Assembly (NCBI RefSeq): GCF_900021175.1
Contig: NZ_FCOP01000011.1
Location: 558,001-622,000, forward strand
DNA: 64,000 nucleotides
Direction: 5' to 3'
Source of the DNA: Pseudenterobacter timonensis
Lineage (GTDB): Bacteria > Pseudomonadota > Gammaproteobacteria > Enterobacterales > Enterobacteriaceae
Part shown: piece by piece, positions 8,761 through 18,469 of the stretch
Numbering within the stretch: position 1 is the first letter of the stretch
Layout of the letters: every line of letters begins with the position of its first letter
The notes under the pieces: model-generated
Told to the model about the DNA's origin: nothing
What the model saw: only the letters and a program-made list of their open reading frames with translations
Database searches by the model: none
Translations under genes and position numbers: made by a program

Positions 8761-9555
8761 TTACACGGCCGGAATATTGCGGCCGTAGTAGATTTCGCGC
8801 ATCTCTCTCCAGAGCTGATCGGTAATGCTCTTGCGCTCTTCGGCCGTTAATTCCTCCGGCCGGGTATGGAACATGTAGTGCTTTAAGTCGAATTCTTTAA
8901 GCAACATCTTGGTATGAAAGATGTTTTCCTGATAAACGTTCACATCCACCATGTCATACAGCGACTTCATATCGTCAGACATAAAGTTCTGAATCGAATT
9001 GATCTCATGATCGATAAAATGTTTCATGCCATTGATGTCACGCGTAAAGCCGCGCACGCGATAGTCAATGGTGACAATATCGGATTCAAGCTGGTGGATA
9101 AGATAATTCAGCGCCTTGAGAGGCGAAATCACGCCGCAGGTGGAGACTTCGATATCGGCACGGAAGGTGCACAGCCCGCCTTCCGGGTGGCTTTCCGGAT
9201 AGGTATGGACGCAGATATGGCTTTTATCGAGGTGCGCCACCACCGTCTCCGGCAGTGGGCCCGGGTGTTCGGTTTTGTCGATAAGTTTAGGATCGACCGG
9301 CTCCTCGCTCACCAGTATGGTGACGCTGGCGCCCTGGGGTTCATAATCCTGCCGCGCGATATTAAGGATATTGGCGCCGATGATGGAGCAGGTCTCTGAC
9401 AGGATCTCGGTCAGACGGTTGGCGTTGTACAGTTCATCGATATAGGCGATATAACCATCGCGCTCTTCTGCCGTTTTGGCGTAACAGATATCGTAAATAC
9501 AAAAACTCAGGCTCTTGGTCAGGTTGTTAAAGCCATGCAGTTTCAGCTTTTTCAA
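8761..9555 (-). CDS. speD: S-adenosylmethionine decarboxylase proenzyme
   Basis: SpeD makes decarboxylated SAM, the aminopropyl donor for spermidine. The proenzyme cleaves itself between Lys and Ser in [16 protein letters not shown] (about residue 111/112) to form the pyruvoyl group. The translated start is a TTG at 9555, preceded by a near-perfect AAGGAGGTGG ribosome site, giving 264 aa exactly as in E. coli. Only one base separates it from the speE stop, so the strong ribosome site and coupling probably compensate for the weak start codon. It is transcribed with speE. Confidence 0.97.
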   Translation of the reverse strand: MKKLKLHGFNNLTKSLSFCIYDICYAKTAEERDGYIAYIDELYNANRLTEILSETCSIIGANILNIARQDYEPQGASVTILVSEEPVDPKLIDKTEHPGPLPETVVAHLDKSHICVHTYPESHPEGGLCTFRADIEVSTCGVISPLKALNYLIHQLESDIVTIDYRVRGFTRDINGMKHFIDHEINSIQNFMSDDMKSLYDMVDVNVYQENIFHTKMLLKEFDLKHYMFHTRPEELTAEERKSITDQLWREMREIYYGRNIPAV

Positions 9556-9556
9556 T

Positions 9557-10426
9557 TTAGTCCACCTCCTTAGATGAGAGGGCGTCTTGCAGGTATTGAG
9601 GTAAGGCAAAGGCTGCCGTGTGGATTGCCGGGTTGTAGTAGCGGCATTTCAGACCGGCCTGATGGAAGCGGGCCTGAAGCAGCTCCGTCGACAGGTTGCG
9701 TAACGCTTCGTTATCGGTCGCCCAGGCGAAAGTCATGATCCCGCCATAGTAGGTGGGGATCGCCGCCTGGTAAAAGCTGACGTCGGCGAAGTAGCGGCTA
9801 AGCTTGCGGTGGCTGTCGATCGCTTCGTCCTGCTGGAGGAAGCAGACGCCGTTCTGCGCGACAAAGATCCCGCCCGGATTGAGGCAGCGCTTGCAGCCTT
9901 CGTAGAAGGCGGAGGTGAAGAGACTCTCGCCGGGACCAACAGGATCGGTGCAGTCGGAAATGATCACGTCAAAGGTTTGCGCGGTCTGGTTAACAAAATT
10001 GACGCCATCGTCAATGACCAGCGTAAAGCGCGGATCGTCATAGCTGCCCGCATTGTGATTCGGCAGATACTGACGGCAGAACGAGACGACCCCTTCGTCA
10101 ATCTCCACCATGGTGATGCGCTCCACCGATTTATGACGGCTCACTTCGCGCAGCATGGCGCCGTCACCGCCGCCGATAATCAGCACATGCTTCGCCTGGC
10201 CATGCGCCATCAGCGGCACGTGGGTCATCATCTCATGATAGATAAATTCGTCGCGCTCGGTGGTTTGCACTACGCCATCAAGCGCCATCACCCGGCCAAA
10301 GGCGCTATTTTCGAAAATGATCAGATCCTGATGGTCGGTCTTTTCGTGATACAGCACGTTATCAACGGTAAAGTACTGTCCAAACTGGTCATGCAGCGTC
10401 TCATGCCACATCTCTTTTTCATTCAC
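9557..10426 (-). CDS. speE: spermidine synthase (polyamine aminopropyltransferase)
   Basis: SpeE transfers the aminopropyl group from decarboxylated SAM to putrescine. The 289-aa protein carries the family motifs [18 protein letters not shown], the nucleotide-binding [10 protein letters not shown] around residue 84-93 and the catalytic [13 protein letters not shown] region. The ATG at 10426 is preceded by a GGAGGGTT-like ribosome site. The first residues ([19 protein letters not shown]) align with E. coli SpeE. First gene of the speE-speD operon. Confidence 0.97.
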   Translation of the reverse strand: MNEKEMWHETLHDQFGQYFTVDNVLYHEKTDHQDLIIFENSAFGRVMALDGVVQTTERDEFIYHEMMTHVPLMAHGQAKHVLIIGGGDGAMLREVSRHKSVERITMVEIDEGVVSFCRQYLPNHNAGSYDDPRFTLVIDDGVNFVNQTAQTFDVIISDCTDPVGPGESLFTSAFYEGCKRCLNPGGIFVAQNGVCFLQQDEAIDSHRKLSRYFADVSFYQAAIPTYYGGIMTFAWATDNEALRNLSTELLQARFHQAGLKCRYYNPAIHTAAFALPQYLQDALSSKEVD

Positions 10427-10542
10427 TGGCTGAACCCTCCTTCGTTAACATCCGTTATGCCCATGTTAAACAGGCGTAACATGATAGCCAACAGCCGCCG
10501 CGCATGCACGGCCATCATTTCAACAGAGGGGCGTCGGGAAGG

Positions 10543-10890
10543 TTATTTGACGTAGGCGAGCAGGCTAAGTGAGTCTCGGGCCAGCGCTTTGCATTTCTTT
10601 GCAACAGGAATGCCGATACCGCTTAAATCGCGATAGCTATCTTCACCGAGCGCCTTCATATCGAAGCTGTCGTAATTGCTGAGATCCCATTGATTTTGTT
10701 GGGCAAAAAAGACCAGCGCACGGCGGATCTGCCCGTTTGGCAGGTTCTGGTAGCCGCAGTCATTTTTCAGAAAAACGAAAACTGCCGTTAAATCGGCCAT
10801 ATCTTCCGCTTCATTTTCACTCAGCGCGTAACTGTTCGCACACATCGCCATCAGGCTGCTGAACAATATTGTCCTGAAAAAGATCTTCAT
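10543..10890 (-). CDS. yacC: small exported protein YacC (PulS/OutS-like)
   Basis: 115 aa from the ATG at 10890: a clear signal peptide (MKIFFRTILFSSLMAMCANSY, cut after ALA/SYA-type residues) followed by a short conserved domain with two cysteines (KNDCGYQNLP and KKCKALARDS) that could form a disulfide in the periplasm. It is nearly identical in its mature part to E. coli YacC. YacC resembles the PulS/OutS pilotins of type II secretion, but no secretion genes are nearby and its role is unproven. It is divergent from cueO. Longer upstream frames with start codons are not supported by ribosome sites. Confidence 0.93.
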   Translation of the reverse strand: MKIFFRTILFSSLMAMCANSYALSENEAEDMADLTAVFVFLKNDCGYQNLPNGQIRRALVFFAQQNQWDLSNYDSFDMKALGEDSYRDLSGIGIPVAKKCKALARDSLSLLAYVK

Positions 10891-10969
10891 TGCTTCTACC
10901 ACTACATTACGGAAATTTAACGTTAGCATACCTCTGCCCCTTCGACGATCTTTATTATTGCTACTTCGC

Positions 10970-11000
10970 TTGACCTTCCGGTTAGGGGAGGGTTTAAGCT
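10970..11000 (+). promoter_or_regulatory. CueR-type copper-responsive promoter of cueO
   Basis: TTGACC at 10970-10975 and TAAGCT at 10995-11000 are separated by 19 bp. This overlong spacer is typical of MerR-family-activated promoters. The spacer carries the imperfect dyad ACCTTCC ... GGGAGGGT (10973-10993), which matches the CueR boxes of copA and cueO in E. coli. Confidence 0.85.
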
Positions 11001-11033
11001 CAAAAGATCGCCGCTGGAAATAAGGAAATGAAC

Positions 11034-12587
11034 ATGCAACGTCGTGATTTTTTGAAATATTCCGCCGCGCTGGGTGTGGCCAGCGCGCTTCCGCTCTGGA
11101 GTCGCGCCGCGTTTGCCGCCGACCGACCCGCGCTGCCGATCCCCGATCTGCTGACTGCCGATGTGAAGAACAGCATAAAACTGGTGGTTCAGGCCGGGAA
11201 ATCGACCTTCGGATCACATACCGCCACCACCTGGGGCTACAACGGCCGCCTGCTCGGTCCGGCAATTCAGCTTCACCGGGGTAAGGCGGTGACGGTCAAT
11301 ATTCATAACGCGCTGCCTGAAGAGACAACGGTGCACTGGCATGGGCTGGAGGTGCCAGGAGAGGTGGATGGCGGACCGCAGGGGATCATCAGGGCGGGCG
11401 GTACGCGCACCGTGACCTTTACCCCTGACCAGCGGGCAGCCACCTGCTGGTTTCACCCCCATCAGCATGGCAAAACCGGTCATCAGGTGGCGATGGGGCT
11501 GGCGGGGCTGGTACTGATCGAAGATGACGAAAGCCGTCTGCTGCGCCTGCCCGCACAGTGGGGGATCGACGATGTGCCGGTCATTATGCAGGACAAAAAG
11601 TTTACCGCCGACGGGCAGATCGACTATCAGCTGGATGTGATGAGCGCGGCGGTAGGCTGGTTTGGCGACACGCTGCTGACCAACGGCGCCATCTACCCCC
11701 AGCACGCGGCGCCTAAGGGCTGGCTGCGCCTGCGCCTGCTTAACGGCTGTAACGCCCGTTCGCTGAATATCGCCACCAGCGATGGCCGCCCCATGTATGT
11801 CGTCGCCAGCGACGGCGGGCTGCTGGCGGAGCCGGTGAAGGTAAGCGAGCTACCGATGCTGATGGGCGAGCGGTTTGAGGTGCTGGTAGAGACCCGCGAC
11901 GGCAAGCCGTTCGATATCGTCACGCTGCCGGTGAACCAGATGGGCATGGCGGTTGCGCCGTTTGATAAATCGTATCCGGTACTGCGCATCCAGCCGCTGC
12001 TGGTTAACGCCTCCGGCACGCTGCCGGATACGCTGACAACCCTGCCTGCGCTGCCATCGCTGGAGGGGTTAACCCAGCGTAAACTGCAGCTCGCGATGGA
12101 CCCGATGCTCGATATGATGGGGATGCAGGCGCTGATGCAAAAATATGGCGACCAGGCAATGACCGGGATGCATCATGGTGGCGGCCATATGAAGATGAAT
12201 CATGGCGGCATGGGCAATATGCACCATGGCGGGCATGGTTTTGACTTCCACAACGCCAATACCATCAACGGCCAGGCCTTCAATATGGATAAACCGATGT
12301 TCGCCGCCGCGAAAGGGCAGCCGGAGCGCTGGGTGATTTCGGGTGTTGGCGACATGATGCTGCATCCGTTCCATATTCACGGCACTCAGTTCCGCATTCT
12401 CTCTGAAAACGGGAAAGCGCCGGAGGCGCATCGTGCGGGCTGGAAAGATACGGTAAGAGTGGAAGGCGGCGTCAGCGAGGTGCTGGTGAAATTTGACCAC
12501 GACGCGCCGAAGGAGCACGCCTATATGGCCCACTGCCATCTGCTGGAGCACGAAGATACGGGAATGATGCTCGGTTTTACCGTATAA
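11034..12587 (+). CDS. cueO: multicopper oxidase CueO
   Basis: Periplasmic cuprous oxidase for copper tolerance, 517 aa. A twin-arginine signal ([20 protein letters not shown]) exports the folded protein. Copper motifs appear in order: HWHG (about residue 100), HPHQHG, HPFHIHG and the C-terminal [15 protein letters not shown] Met/His-rich insert (about residues 355-405, with [15 protein letters not shown]) replaces the methionine-rich helix of E. coli CueO and is unusually histidine-rich. The second ATG (11034) is chosen because AAGGAAAT sits 8 bp upstream; the ATG at 11028 is too close to it. Regulation by CueR is indicated by the promoter just upstream. Confidence 0.97.
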   Translation: MQRRDFLKYSAALGVASALPLWSRAAFAADRPALPIPDLLTADVKNSIKLVVQAGKSTFGSHTATTWGYNGRLLGPAIQLHRGKAVTVNIHNALPEETTVHWHGLEVPGEVDGGPQGIIRAGGTRTVTFTPDQRAATCWFHPHQHGKTGHQVAMGLAGLVLIEDDESRLLRLPAQWGIDDVPVIMQDKKFTADGQIDYQLDVMSAAVGWFGDTLLTNGAIYPQHAAPKGWLRLRLLNGCNARSLNIATSDGRPMYVVASDGGLLAEPVKVSELPMLMGERFEVLVETRDGKPFDIVTLPVNQMGMAVAPFDKSYPVLRIQPLLVNASGTLPDTLTTLPALPSLEGLTQRKLQLAMDPMLDMMGMQALMQKYGDQAMTGMHHGGGHMKMNHGGMGNMHHGGHGFDFHNANTINGQAFNMDKPMFAAAKGQPERWVISGVGDMMLHPFHIHGTQFRILSENGKAPEAHRAGWKDTVRVEGGVSEVLVKFDHDAPKEHAYMAHCHLLEHEDTGMMLGFTV

Positions 12588-12590
12588 AAA

Positions 12591-12667
12591 AGCCGGGTGG
12601 CGGCTTCGCCTGACCCGGCCTGGATATGGCACTTATAGGCCCGGTACGCGTAGCGCCACCGGGCTTT
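12591..12667. repeat. REP pair (BIME) between cueO and gcd
   Basis: Two REP units face each other: AGCCGGGTGGCGGC...GACCCGGCC at 12591-12620 and the inverse GGCCCGGTACGCG...CACCGGGC at about 12638-12664. The element lies between the convergent stop codons of cueO and gcd and can serve as a bidirectional terminator or mRNA stabiliser. Confidence 0.85.
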
Positions 12668-12671
12668 TCAG

Positions 12672-15062
12672 TTACTTGTTTTCGTCCGGCAGAGCATAAG
12701 CAACGATGTAGTCGCCCATCTTCGTACCAAACGAACCGTGACCACCCGCGGAGATAACAACGTACTGCTTGCCATTCACCTCATAGGTCATCGGAGTTGC
12801 CTGTCCACCCGCCGGCAGACGGCCTTCCCACAGTTTTTCCCCGTTGCTCATGTTATATGCGCGCAGGTAGTTATCTGCGGTGGCGGCAATGAACAGGACG
12901 TTACCGGCCGTGGAGATCGGACCGCCCAGCATCGGCATACCCAGGTTGAACGGTACCTTGAACGGCATCGGGAACGGCAGGCTATCCTGCGGCGTACCGA
13001 TACGTTTCTTCCAGACCACCTCGTTGGTTTTCAGATCCAGCGCGGAGATATAGCCCCAGGCAGGCTGTTTACATGGCAGACCAAACGGTGAAAGGAACGG
13101 GTTCAGCGTGACGCCGAAAGGTACGCCATACTGCGGCTGAATGCCCGCTTCTGTACCGGTGCCTTTAGCATCCTTCGGCTGCTCCATCGGGTTACCCGGG
13201 CCGCGTGGAATCAGCTTCGAGACAAACGGCAGCGCCATCGGGTTGGCAATCGCCACCTGACGGTTCGGGTCAACGGAGATCCCACCCCATTCGAACATCC
13301 CCAGGTTACCCGGGAAGACCAGCGTGCCCTGTTCAGACGGCGGTGTGAAGATACCTTCATAACGCATCTGATGGAACATCACGCGGCAGACCAGCTGGTC
13401 GAACATCGTGGCGCCCCACATGTCCGCTCCGCTCAGATCTTTCTTCGGACGGAAGCTCAGGTCGGAGAACGGCTGGGTTTTGGTGACGTAATCGCCTTCC
13501 GCCGCACCCTGCGGAACCGGTTTTTCCGGCGCCGGCACGACCAGCTCGCCGTTACGACGATCCAGCACGAAGATGTTACCGGTTTTAGCCGGGGCGTAGA
13601 TAACCGGTACGGTTTTGCCGTTAACGGTAATATCGGCCAGCGTCGGCTGGGACGGCATATCCATATCCCACAGATCGTGGTGAACGGTCTGGTAACTCCA
13701 TGCCAGTTTACCGGTGGTGGCGTTCAGCGCCAGGATTGAACTGGCATAACGCTCCTGTTCCGGCGTACGGTGGCCGCCCCAGATATCCGGCGTGCTTACG
13801 CCCATCGGCAGGTAGACCAGATCCAGCTTCGCGTCATAGGCGGCTGGCGCCCAGGAGTTAGGCGAGTTGAAGGAGAAGGTATGTTCATCCGACGGAATGG
13901 CGTTCGGATCTTTGGCACCCGGATCGAAGGCCCACAGCAGCTTACCGGTGTTAACGTCAAAGCCGCGGATAACGCCGGAGGTTTCACGGGTAGAGAAGTT
14001 ATCGGTCACGGAACCGGCAATCACAATCACTTTATCCGTGATAACTGGCGGTGAAGTCGGCTCGTAGAGACCCGGAGTAGTATCCGGCATGTTGGTCTGC
14101 AGGTTCAGAATGCCTTTGTTGGCAAAGCTTTCGCACAGTTTACCGGTGTCGGCATTCAGGGCGAACAGGCGACCATCGTTGACCGGCAGGATGATACGGC
14201 GCGGGCAATCTGCGACCGATTCCGGGCTGGCGTTGTCGGCGGTCGCTTCATGATAAGAGACGCCACGGCAGGTCACATGCTGGAACGACGGAGTAGAGTT
14301 CAGCTGCGGATCAAAGTGCCATTTCTCTTTACCGGTTGCCGCGTCAAGCGCGAAGAGACGCTGGTGAGCGCTGCAAAGGTAGAGCATGTTGCCCACTTTG
14401 ATCGGCGTGACTTCGTTGGTGACCTCACCCGAATCGTTCTCTTTTTTCAGATCGCCGGTACGGAATACCCAGGCTTCTTTCAGCTTGTGTACGTTATCAG
14501 CGTTAATCTGCTTCAGCGGGGAGTAGCGTTGCCCCTCCTGGTTACGACCGTAAGCCGGCCAGTCGCTGTCGGCAACCTGGGAGATCGGTGCCGCAGGCGT
14601 CGCGTCGGCGCGGAGCGTGCCGTTCACTTCCTGCGGATCGTTAAACCCGGCCCAGGTGAGGATACCGCCGCTGATCAGCAGTACCACCAGCAGAGCGGCA
14701 ACCGCGCCGCTGGAAGGCACAATCAGGCGACGCCATACGAAGGGCAGGATCAGCCAGATGCCGAAAAAGACCAGGATATCGCTGCGTGGGGTTAAAGCCC
14801 AGAAGTCGAAGCCGACTTCCCAGACGCCCCAGATCATGGTGGCGAGAAGCATTGCTGCATAGAGCCACAGCGCCGAACGTTTGCTACGCCAGAGCAGGAC
14901 CGCCACGCCAAGCATGACCAGACCCGCGATAGGGTAGTACCAGGAACCGCCAATTGCAGCCAGCCATACACCGCCGATTAACAGATATAGTCCGCAAAGT
15001 GCCGCGAACAGCGCTGTTAAGGTTACCAGCAGGCGTGGCTGACGAGTGTTTATTTCTGCCAT
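12672..15062 (-). CDS. gcd: PQQ-dependent membrane-bound glucose dehydrogenase
   Basis: Inner-membrane quinoprotein that oxidises glucose to gluconolactone in the periplasm and passes electrons to ubiquinone. 796 aa: five hydrophobic segments in the first 140 residues (LLVTLTALFAALCGLYLLIG onward) then the periplasmic beta-propeller PQQ domain, with SDWPAYGRNQEGQRYSPL, the TTGKLAWSYQTVHHDLWDMD motif and the C-terminal TYEVNGKQYVVISAGGHGS. Length equals E. coli Gcd (796). No PQQ synthesis genes lie in the window, so whether the cell makes holoenzyme is not known from this sequence. A perfect CRP site lies upstream. Confidence 0.97.
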   Translation of the reverse strand: MAEINTRQPRLLVTLTALFAALCGLYLLIGGVWLAAIGGSWYYPIAGLVMLGVAVLLWRSKRSALWLYAAMLLATMIWGVWEVGFDFWALTPRSDILVFFGIWLILPFVWRRLIVPSSGAVAALLVVLLISGGILTWAGFNDPQEVNGTLRADATPAAPISQVADSDWPAYGRNQEGQRYSPLKQINADNVHKLKEAWVFRTGDLKKENDSGEVTNEVTPIKVGNMLYLCSAHQRLFALDAATGKEKWHFDPQLNSTPSFQHVTCRGVSYHEATADNASPESVADCPRRIILPVNDGRLFALNADTGKLCESFANKGILNLQTNMPDTTPGLYEPTSPPVITDKVIVIAGSVTDNFSTRETSGVIRGFDVNTGKLLWAFDPGAKDPNAIPSDEHTFSFNSPNSWAPAAYDAKLDLVYLPMGVSTPDIWGGHRTPEQERYASSILALNATTGKLAWSYQTVHHDLWDMDMPSQPTLADITVNGKTVPVIYAPAKTGNIFVLDRRNGELVVPAPEKPVPQGAAEGDYVTKTQPFSDLSFRPKKDLSGADMWGATMFDQLVCRVMFHQMRYEGIFTPPSEQGTLVFPGNLGMFEWGGISVDPNRQVAIANPMALPFVSKLIPRGPGNPMEQPKDAKGTGTEAGIQPQYGVPFGVTLNPFLSPFGLPCKQPAWGYISALDLKTNEVVWKKRIGTPQDSLPFPMPFKVPFNLGMPMLGGPISTAGNVLFIAATADNYLRAYNMSNGEKLWEGRLPAGGQATPMTYEVNGKQYVVISAGGHGSFGTKMGDYIVAYALPDENK

Positions 15063-15120
15063 AGAAAAGTACTCTTCAGTTTTGTTAAATTTTTATTCCC
15101 AATTAATTATAGGTATTAAC

Positions 15121-15142
15121 AAGTGTGATAGAAATCACAAAT
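15121..15142. promoter_or_regulatory. CRP binding site between gcd and hpt
   Basis: TGTGA at 15124-15128 and TCACA at 15135-15139 with a 6-bp spacer form a perfect CRP consensus core, flanked by AA and A/T. It sits between divergent gcd and hpt and could affect either. An extended -10 (TGGTATACT, 15182-15191 region) for hpt lies about 50 bp to the right. Confidence 0.8.
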
Positions 15143-15268
15143 TTTGCTTTTTAAAGCATATGCCCCAGGAAAATCAGAATGCTGGTATACTGCTGCCCTT
15201 GTGAATCAATGCCGGACGCAGAACCGTTGGCGTTGAAATATTTAGTTTTAAATCATATGGTTATAAAT

Positions 15269-15805
15269 ATGAAACATACAGTTGAAGTGATGATCCCCGA
15301 AGCGGAGATCAAAGCGCGAATTGCCGAACTGGGGCGCGAGATCACAGCGCGTTACAAGGAGAGCGGTAGCGAAATGGTGCTGGTGGGGCTGTTACGCGGT
15401 TCTTTCATGTTTATGGCAGACCTGTGCCGTGAGGTTCAGGTCTCCCATGAAGTCGATTTTATGACCGCCTCCAGCTACGGCAGCGGCATGTCCACCACCC
15501 GCGATGTGAAAATCCTCAAGGATCTGGATGAGGATATCCGCGGCAAGGATGTGCTGATCGTCGAGGACATCATCGACTCCGGCAATACGCTTTCAAAAGT
15601 GCGCGAAATCCTCAGCCTGCGCGAGCCGAAGTCTCTGGCTATCTGTACGCTGCTGGATAAACCTTCCCGTCGTGAAGTGGAGGTGCCGGTGGAGTTTGTC
15701 GGCTTCTCGATTCCGGATGAGTTTGTCGTGGGTTACGGCATCGACTATGCGCAGCGCTACCGTCATCTGCCCTATGTGGGCAAAGTGGTGCTTTTGGACG
15801 AGTAA
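15269..15805 (+). CDS. hpt: hypoxanthine phosphoribosyltransferase
   Basis: Purine salvage enzyme that makes IMP (and GMP less well) from the base and PRPP. The 178-aa protein starts [18 protein letters not shown] at 15269, the E. coli start. Upstream in-frame ATGs at 15179 and 15209 give unlikely extensions. The PRPP-binding loop [17 protein letters not shown] is present around residue 100, and [13 protein letters not shown] forms the other conserved loop. It is divergent from gcd and convergent with can, with a REP pair after the stop. Confidence 0.97.
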   Translation: MKHTVEVMIPEAEIKARIAELGREITARYKESGSEMVLVGLLRGSFMFMADLCREVQVSHEVDFMTASSYGSGMSTTRDVKILKDLDEDIRGKDVLIVEDIIDSGNTLSKVREILSLREPKSLAICTLLDKPSRREVEVPVEFVGFSIPDEFVVGYGIDYAQRYRHLPYVGKVVLLDE

Positions 15806-15817
15806 CATCTGTCTGTC

Positions 15818-15889
15818 GCCCGGTGGCGCAGCGCTTACCGGGCGTGTGGCTCAGAATGCAGGCCGGGTAAGGCGAAGCCGCCACCCGGC
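15818..15889. repeat. REP pair (BIME) between hpt and can
   Basis: Two facing REP units: GCCCGGTGGCGCAGCGCTTACCGGGC-type palindrome at 15818-15843 and GCCGGGTAAGGCG...CACCCGGC at 15862-15889. The second ends one base before the can stop codon. Its position between convergent genes is typical for these elements. Confidence 0.85.
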
Positions 15890-15890
15890 T

Positions 15891-16553
15891 TTATTTATGG
15901 TTAACGTGCTTGAGCTTTAGGTTGGCGATCCCCGATCGGTAGCGCTGTTCGAGGGTCTCGCGGTTGGTGGCGGTCACCTCCAGATCGCGCAGCAGGCCGT
16001 CGTGAATACCATAGGCCCACCCGTGGATAGTGACCTTCTGCCCTCGCTTCCAGGCTGACTGCATGATGGTGGAGTGGCCAAGGTTATACACCTGCTCCAT
16101 CACGTTAAGTTCGCAAAGCGTATCTAAACGGCGTTCCGGCACCATTTCTCCCAGCAGTGAGCTATGTTTGAACCAGATGTCGCGGATATGCAGCAGCCAG
16201 TTATCAATGAGTCCCAGCTCGGTGTTTTCCACCGCCGCCTGCACGCCGCCGCAACCATAATGGCCGCAAATAATAATATGTTCGACCTCCAGCACGTCGA
16301 CCGCATATTGCACAACGGAGAGACAGTTGAGATCGGTATGAATGACCAGGTTTGCCACGTTACGATGAACAAACAGTTCGCCAGGCTCAAGGCCTGTCAA
16401 CCGCTCGGCGGGGACCCGGCTGTCGGAACACCCAATCCACAAAAAACGCGGTTTTTGTGCCAACGCCAGCTTTTCAAAGAAACCCGAATCCTCTTCTACC
16501 AGCATTTTTGACCATAGTGCATTGTTGCTGATGAGTGTATCTATGTCATTCAT
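15891..16553 (-). CDS. can: beta-class carbonic anhydrase 2
   Basis: Cytoplasmic zinc enzyme interconverting CO2 and bicarbonate, 220 aa, essential in E. coli at normal CO2. Zinc ligands are visible as Cys and Asp in [12 protein letters not shown] (about residues 42-44) and His and Cys in CGHYGCGG (about 98-101). The start [19 protein letters not shown] at 16553 corresponds to the E. coli protein. A longer frame beginning at 16628 has no ribosome site. Divergent from yadG. Confidence 0.97.
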   Translation of the reverse strand: MNDIDTLISNNALWSKMLVEEDSGFFEKLALAQKPRFLWIGCSDSRVPAERLTGLEPGELFVHRNVANLVIHTDLNCLSVVQYAVDVLEVEHIIICGHYGCGGVQAAVENTELGLIDNWLLHIRDIWFKHSSLLGEMVPERRLDTLCELNVMEQVYNLGHSTIMQSAWKRGQKVTIHGWAYGIHDGLLRDLEVTATNRETLEQRYRSGIANLKLKHVNHK

Positions 16554-16661
16554 GGACGTTAGCGGCCTGTAACCAAGTAATTGCGTTGCGCTAATATAGG
16601 GCAACAAGATGTTTATTGAAACCCACACAACCTGTGGCAGAACTATAGGTAAAATTATTTA

Positions 16662-17588
16662 ATGACAATCGCACTGGAGCTTGAGCAGCTTAAAAAAGTC
16701 TACCCGGGCGGCGTCCAGGCGCTGCGCGGCATCGACCTGCAAGTGGAGGCTGGGGATTTTTATGCCCTGCTGGGGCCAAACGGCGCGGGAAAATCGACGA
16801 CTATTGGCATCATTAGTTCCCTCGTCAATAAATCCTCCGGCAAGGTAACGGTATTTGGCTACGATCTGGAAAAAGATGTGGTCAACGCCAAACGCCAACT
16901 GGGGCTGGTGCCGCAGGAGTTTAACTTCAACCCGTTTGAGACGGTGCAGCAGATCGTCGTAAACCAGGCGGGTTACTACGGCGTGGAGCGTAAAGAGGCG
17001 GTTGCCCGCAGCGAAAAATACCTTAAGCAGCTCGATCTGTGGGAAAAACGTAACGAACGCGCGCGGATGCTCTCGGGCGGGATGAAACGACGCCTGATGA
17101 TCGCTCGCGCGCTGATGCATGAACCCAAGCTATTGATCCTTGATGAGCCTACGGCAGGCGTGGATATCGAACTGCGCCGCTCCATGTGGGGCTTTTTGAA
17201 AGATCTCAACGACAAAGGCACCACGATCATCCTCACCACCCACTACCTGGAAGAGGCGGAGATGCTCTGCCGCAATATCGGCATTATTCAGCGCGGCGAG
17301 CTGGTGGAAAATACCTCCATGAAAAACCTGCTTGCCAAGCTTAAGTCGGAGACTTTTATCCTCGATCTGGCGTCAAAAAGCCCGCTGCCGAAGCTGGAGG
17401 GTTATCAGTACCGGCTGGTGGATACCTCCACGCTGGAGGTGGAAGTGCTGCGAGAGCAGGGGATTAACAGCGTGTTTGCCCAGCTGAGCGCCCAGGGCAT
17501 TCAGGTGCTGAGTATGCGTAATAAAGCTAACCGACTGGAAGAACTCTTTGTTTCGCTGGTCAATGATAAACAAGGGGATCAGGCATGA
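16662..17588 (+). CDS. yadG: ABC-2 type exporter ATP-binding subunit YadG
   Basis: 308-aa ATPase with Walker A GPNGAGKST (about residues 37-45), Q-loop LVPQEFN, signature LSGGMKRRL, Walker B LLILDEPTAGVD and the H-loop LTTHYLEE. It overlaps yadH by 4 bp (ATGA), so the two form one exporter of the ABC-2 (DrrAB/YhhJ-like) class. The substrate is not established for the family. The N-terminus MTIALELEQLKKVYPGG fits E. coli YadG. Confidence 0.95.
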   Translation: MTIALELEQLKKVYPGGVQALRGIDLQVEAGDFYALLGPNGAGKSTTIGIISSLVNKSSGKVTVFGYDLEKDVVNAKRQLGLVPQEFNFNPFETVQQIVVNQAGYYGVERKEAVARSEKYLKQLDLWEKRNERARMLSGGMKRRLMIARALMHEPKLLILDEPTAGVDIELRRSMWGFLKDLNDKGTTIILTTHYLEEAEMLCRNIGIIQRGELVENTSMKNLLAKLKSETFILDLASKSPLPKLEGYQYRLVDTSTLEVEVLREQGINSVFAQLSAQGIQVLSMRNKANRLEELFVSLVNDKQGDQA

Positions 17589-18355
17589 TGCATCTCTATT
17601 GGGTGGCGCTGAAAAGTATCTGGGCCAAAGAGATAAACCGTTTTATGCGTATCTGGGTGCAGACGCTGGTGCCACCGGTTATCACCATGACGCTCTATTT
17701 TATTATCTTCGGTAACCTGATCGGCTCCCGTATAGGTGAAATGCACGGTTTTAGCTATATGCAGTTTATCGTGCCGGGGCTGATTATGATGGCGGTTATC
17801 ACCAACGCCTACGCTAACGTCGCCTCCTCTTTCTTCAGCGCCAAATTCCAGCGCAACATAGAAGAGCTGCTGGTGGCGCCGGTGCCGACGCACGTTATTA
17901 TCGCCGGCTATGTGGGCGGCGGCGTGGCGCGCGCCCTCTGTGTGGGGATTCTGGTAACGGCGGTTTCGCTGTTCTTTGTGCCGTTCCAGGTTCACTCCTG
18001 GCTGTTCATCGCGCTGACGTTACTGCTGACGGCGATTTTGTTCTCGCTGGCCGGTCTGCTGAACGCGGTGTTTGCTAAAACCTTTGACGATATCAGCCTC
18101 ATCCCGACCTTTGTGCTGACGCCGCTGACCTATCTCGGCGGGGTTTTTTACTCCCTGACCCTGCTGCCGCCCTTCTGGCAGGCGCTGTCGCACCTGAATC
18201 CGATCGTCTACATGATCAGCGGATTCCGTTTCGGTTTCCTCGGCATTAGCGATGTGCCGCTGGTGACGACCGTTGGCGTGCTGGTGGTCTTTATCGTCGC
18301 GTTTTATCTGCTGTGCTGGTATCTGATCCAGCGTGGACGCGGGCTGCGTAGTTAA
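17585..18355 (+). CDS. yadH: ABC-2 type exporter permease subunit YadH
   Basis: 256-aa inner-membrane protein with about six hydrophobic helices and an ABC-2 permease layout (FIVPGLIMMAVITNAYANV, FAKTFDDISLIPTFVLTPL, then LTYLGGVFYSL). It is the membrane partner of YadG, with which it is translationally coupled. A GC-rich stem (CCCCGGCG/CGCCGGGG, about 18367-18390) follows but lacks a clean T-run. Confidence 0.95.
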   Translation: MMHLYWVALKSIWAKEINRFMRIWVQTLVPPVITMTLYFIIFGNLIGSRIGEMHGFSYMQFIVPGLIMMAVITNAYANVASSFFSAKFQRNIEELLVAPVPTHVIIAGYVGGGVARALCVGILVTAVSLFFVPFQVHSWLFIALTLLLTAILFSLAGLLNAVFAKTFDDISLIPTFVLTPLTYLGGVFYSLTLLPPFWQALSHLNPIVYMISGFRFGFLGISDVPLVTTVGVLVVFIVAFYLLCWYLIQRGRGLRS

Positions 18356-18469
18356 TTTTCCCTTCCCCCGGCGGCGTCTGCGCCGGGGATAAGCCGCTTT
18401 TCTTTGACTGCTATCACCGATATTTTCTTGTCACTCCGTTAAACTACTCTCCTGCTAAGGAGGGCGTTT

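Noticed and set aside
10543..11265. Long version of yacC starting at 11265
   Set aside because: The extension runs through the cueO promoter and signal peptide region, lacks a ribosome site, and the real signal peptide begins at the ATG at 10890.
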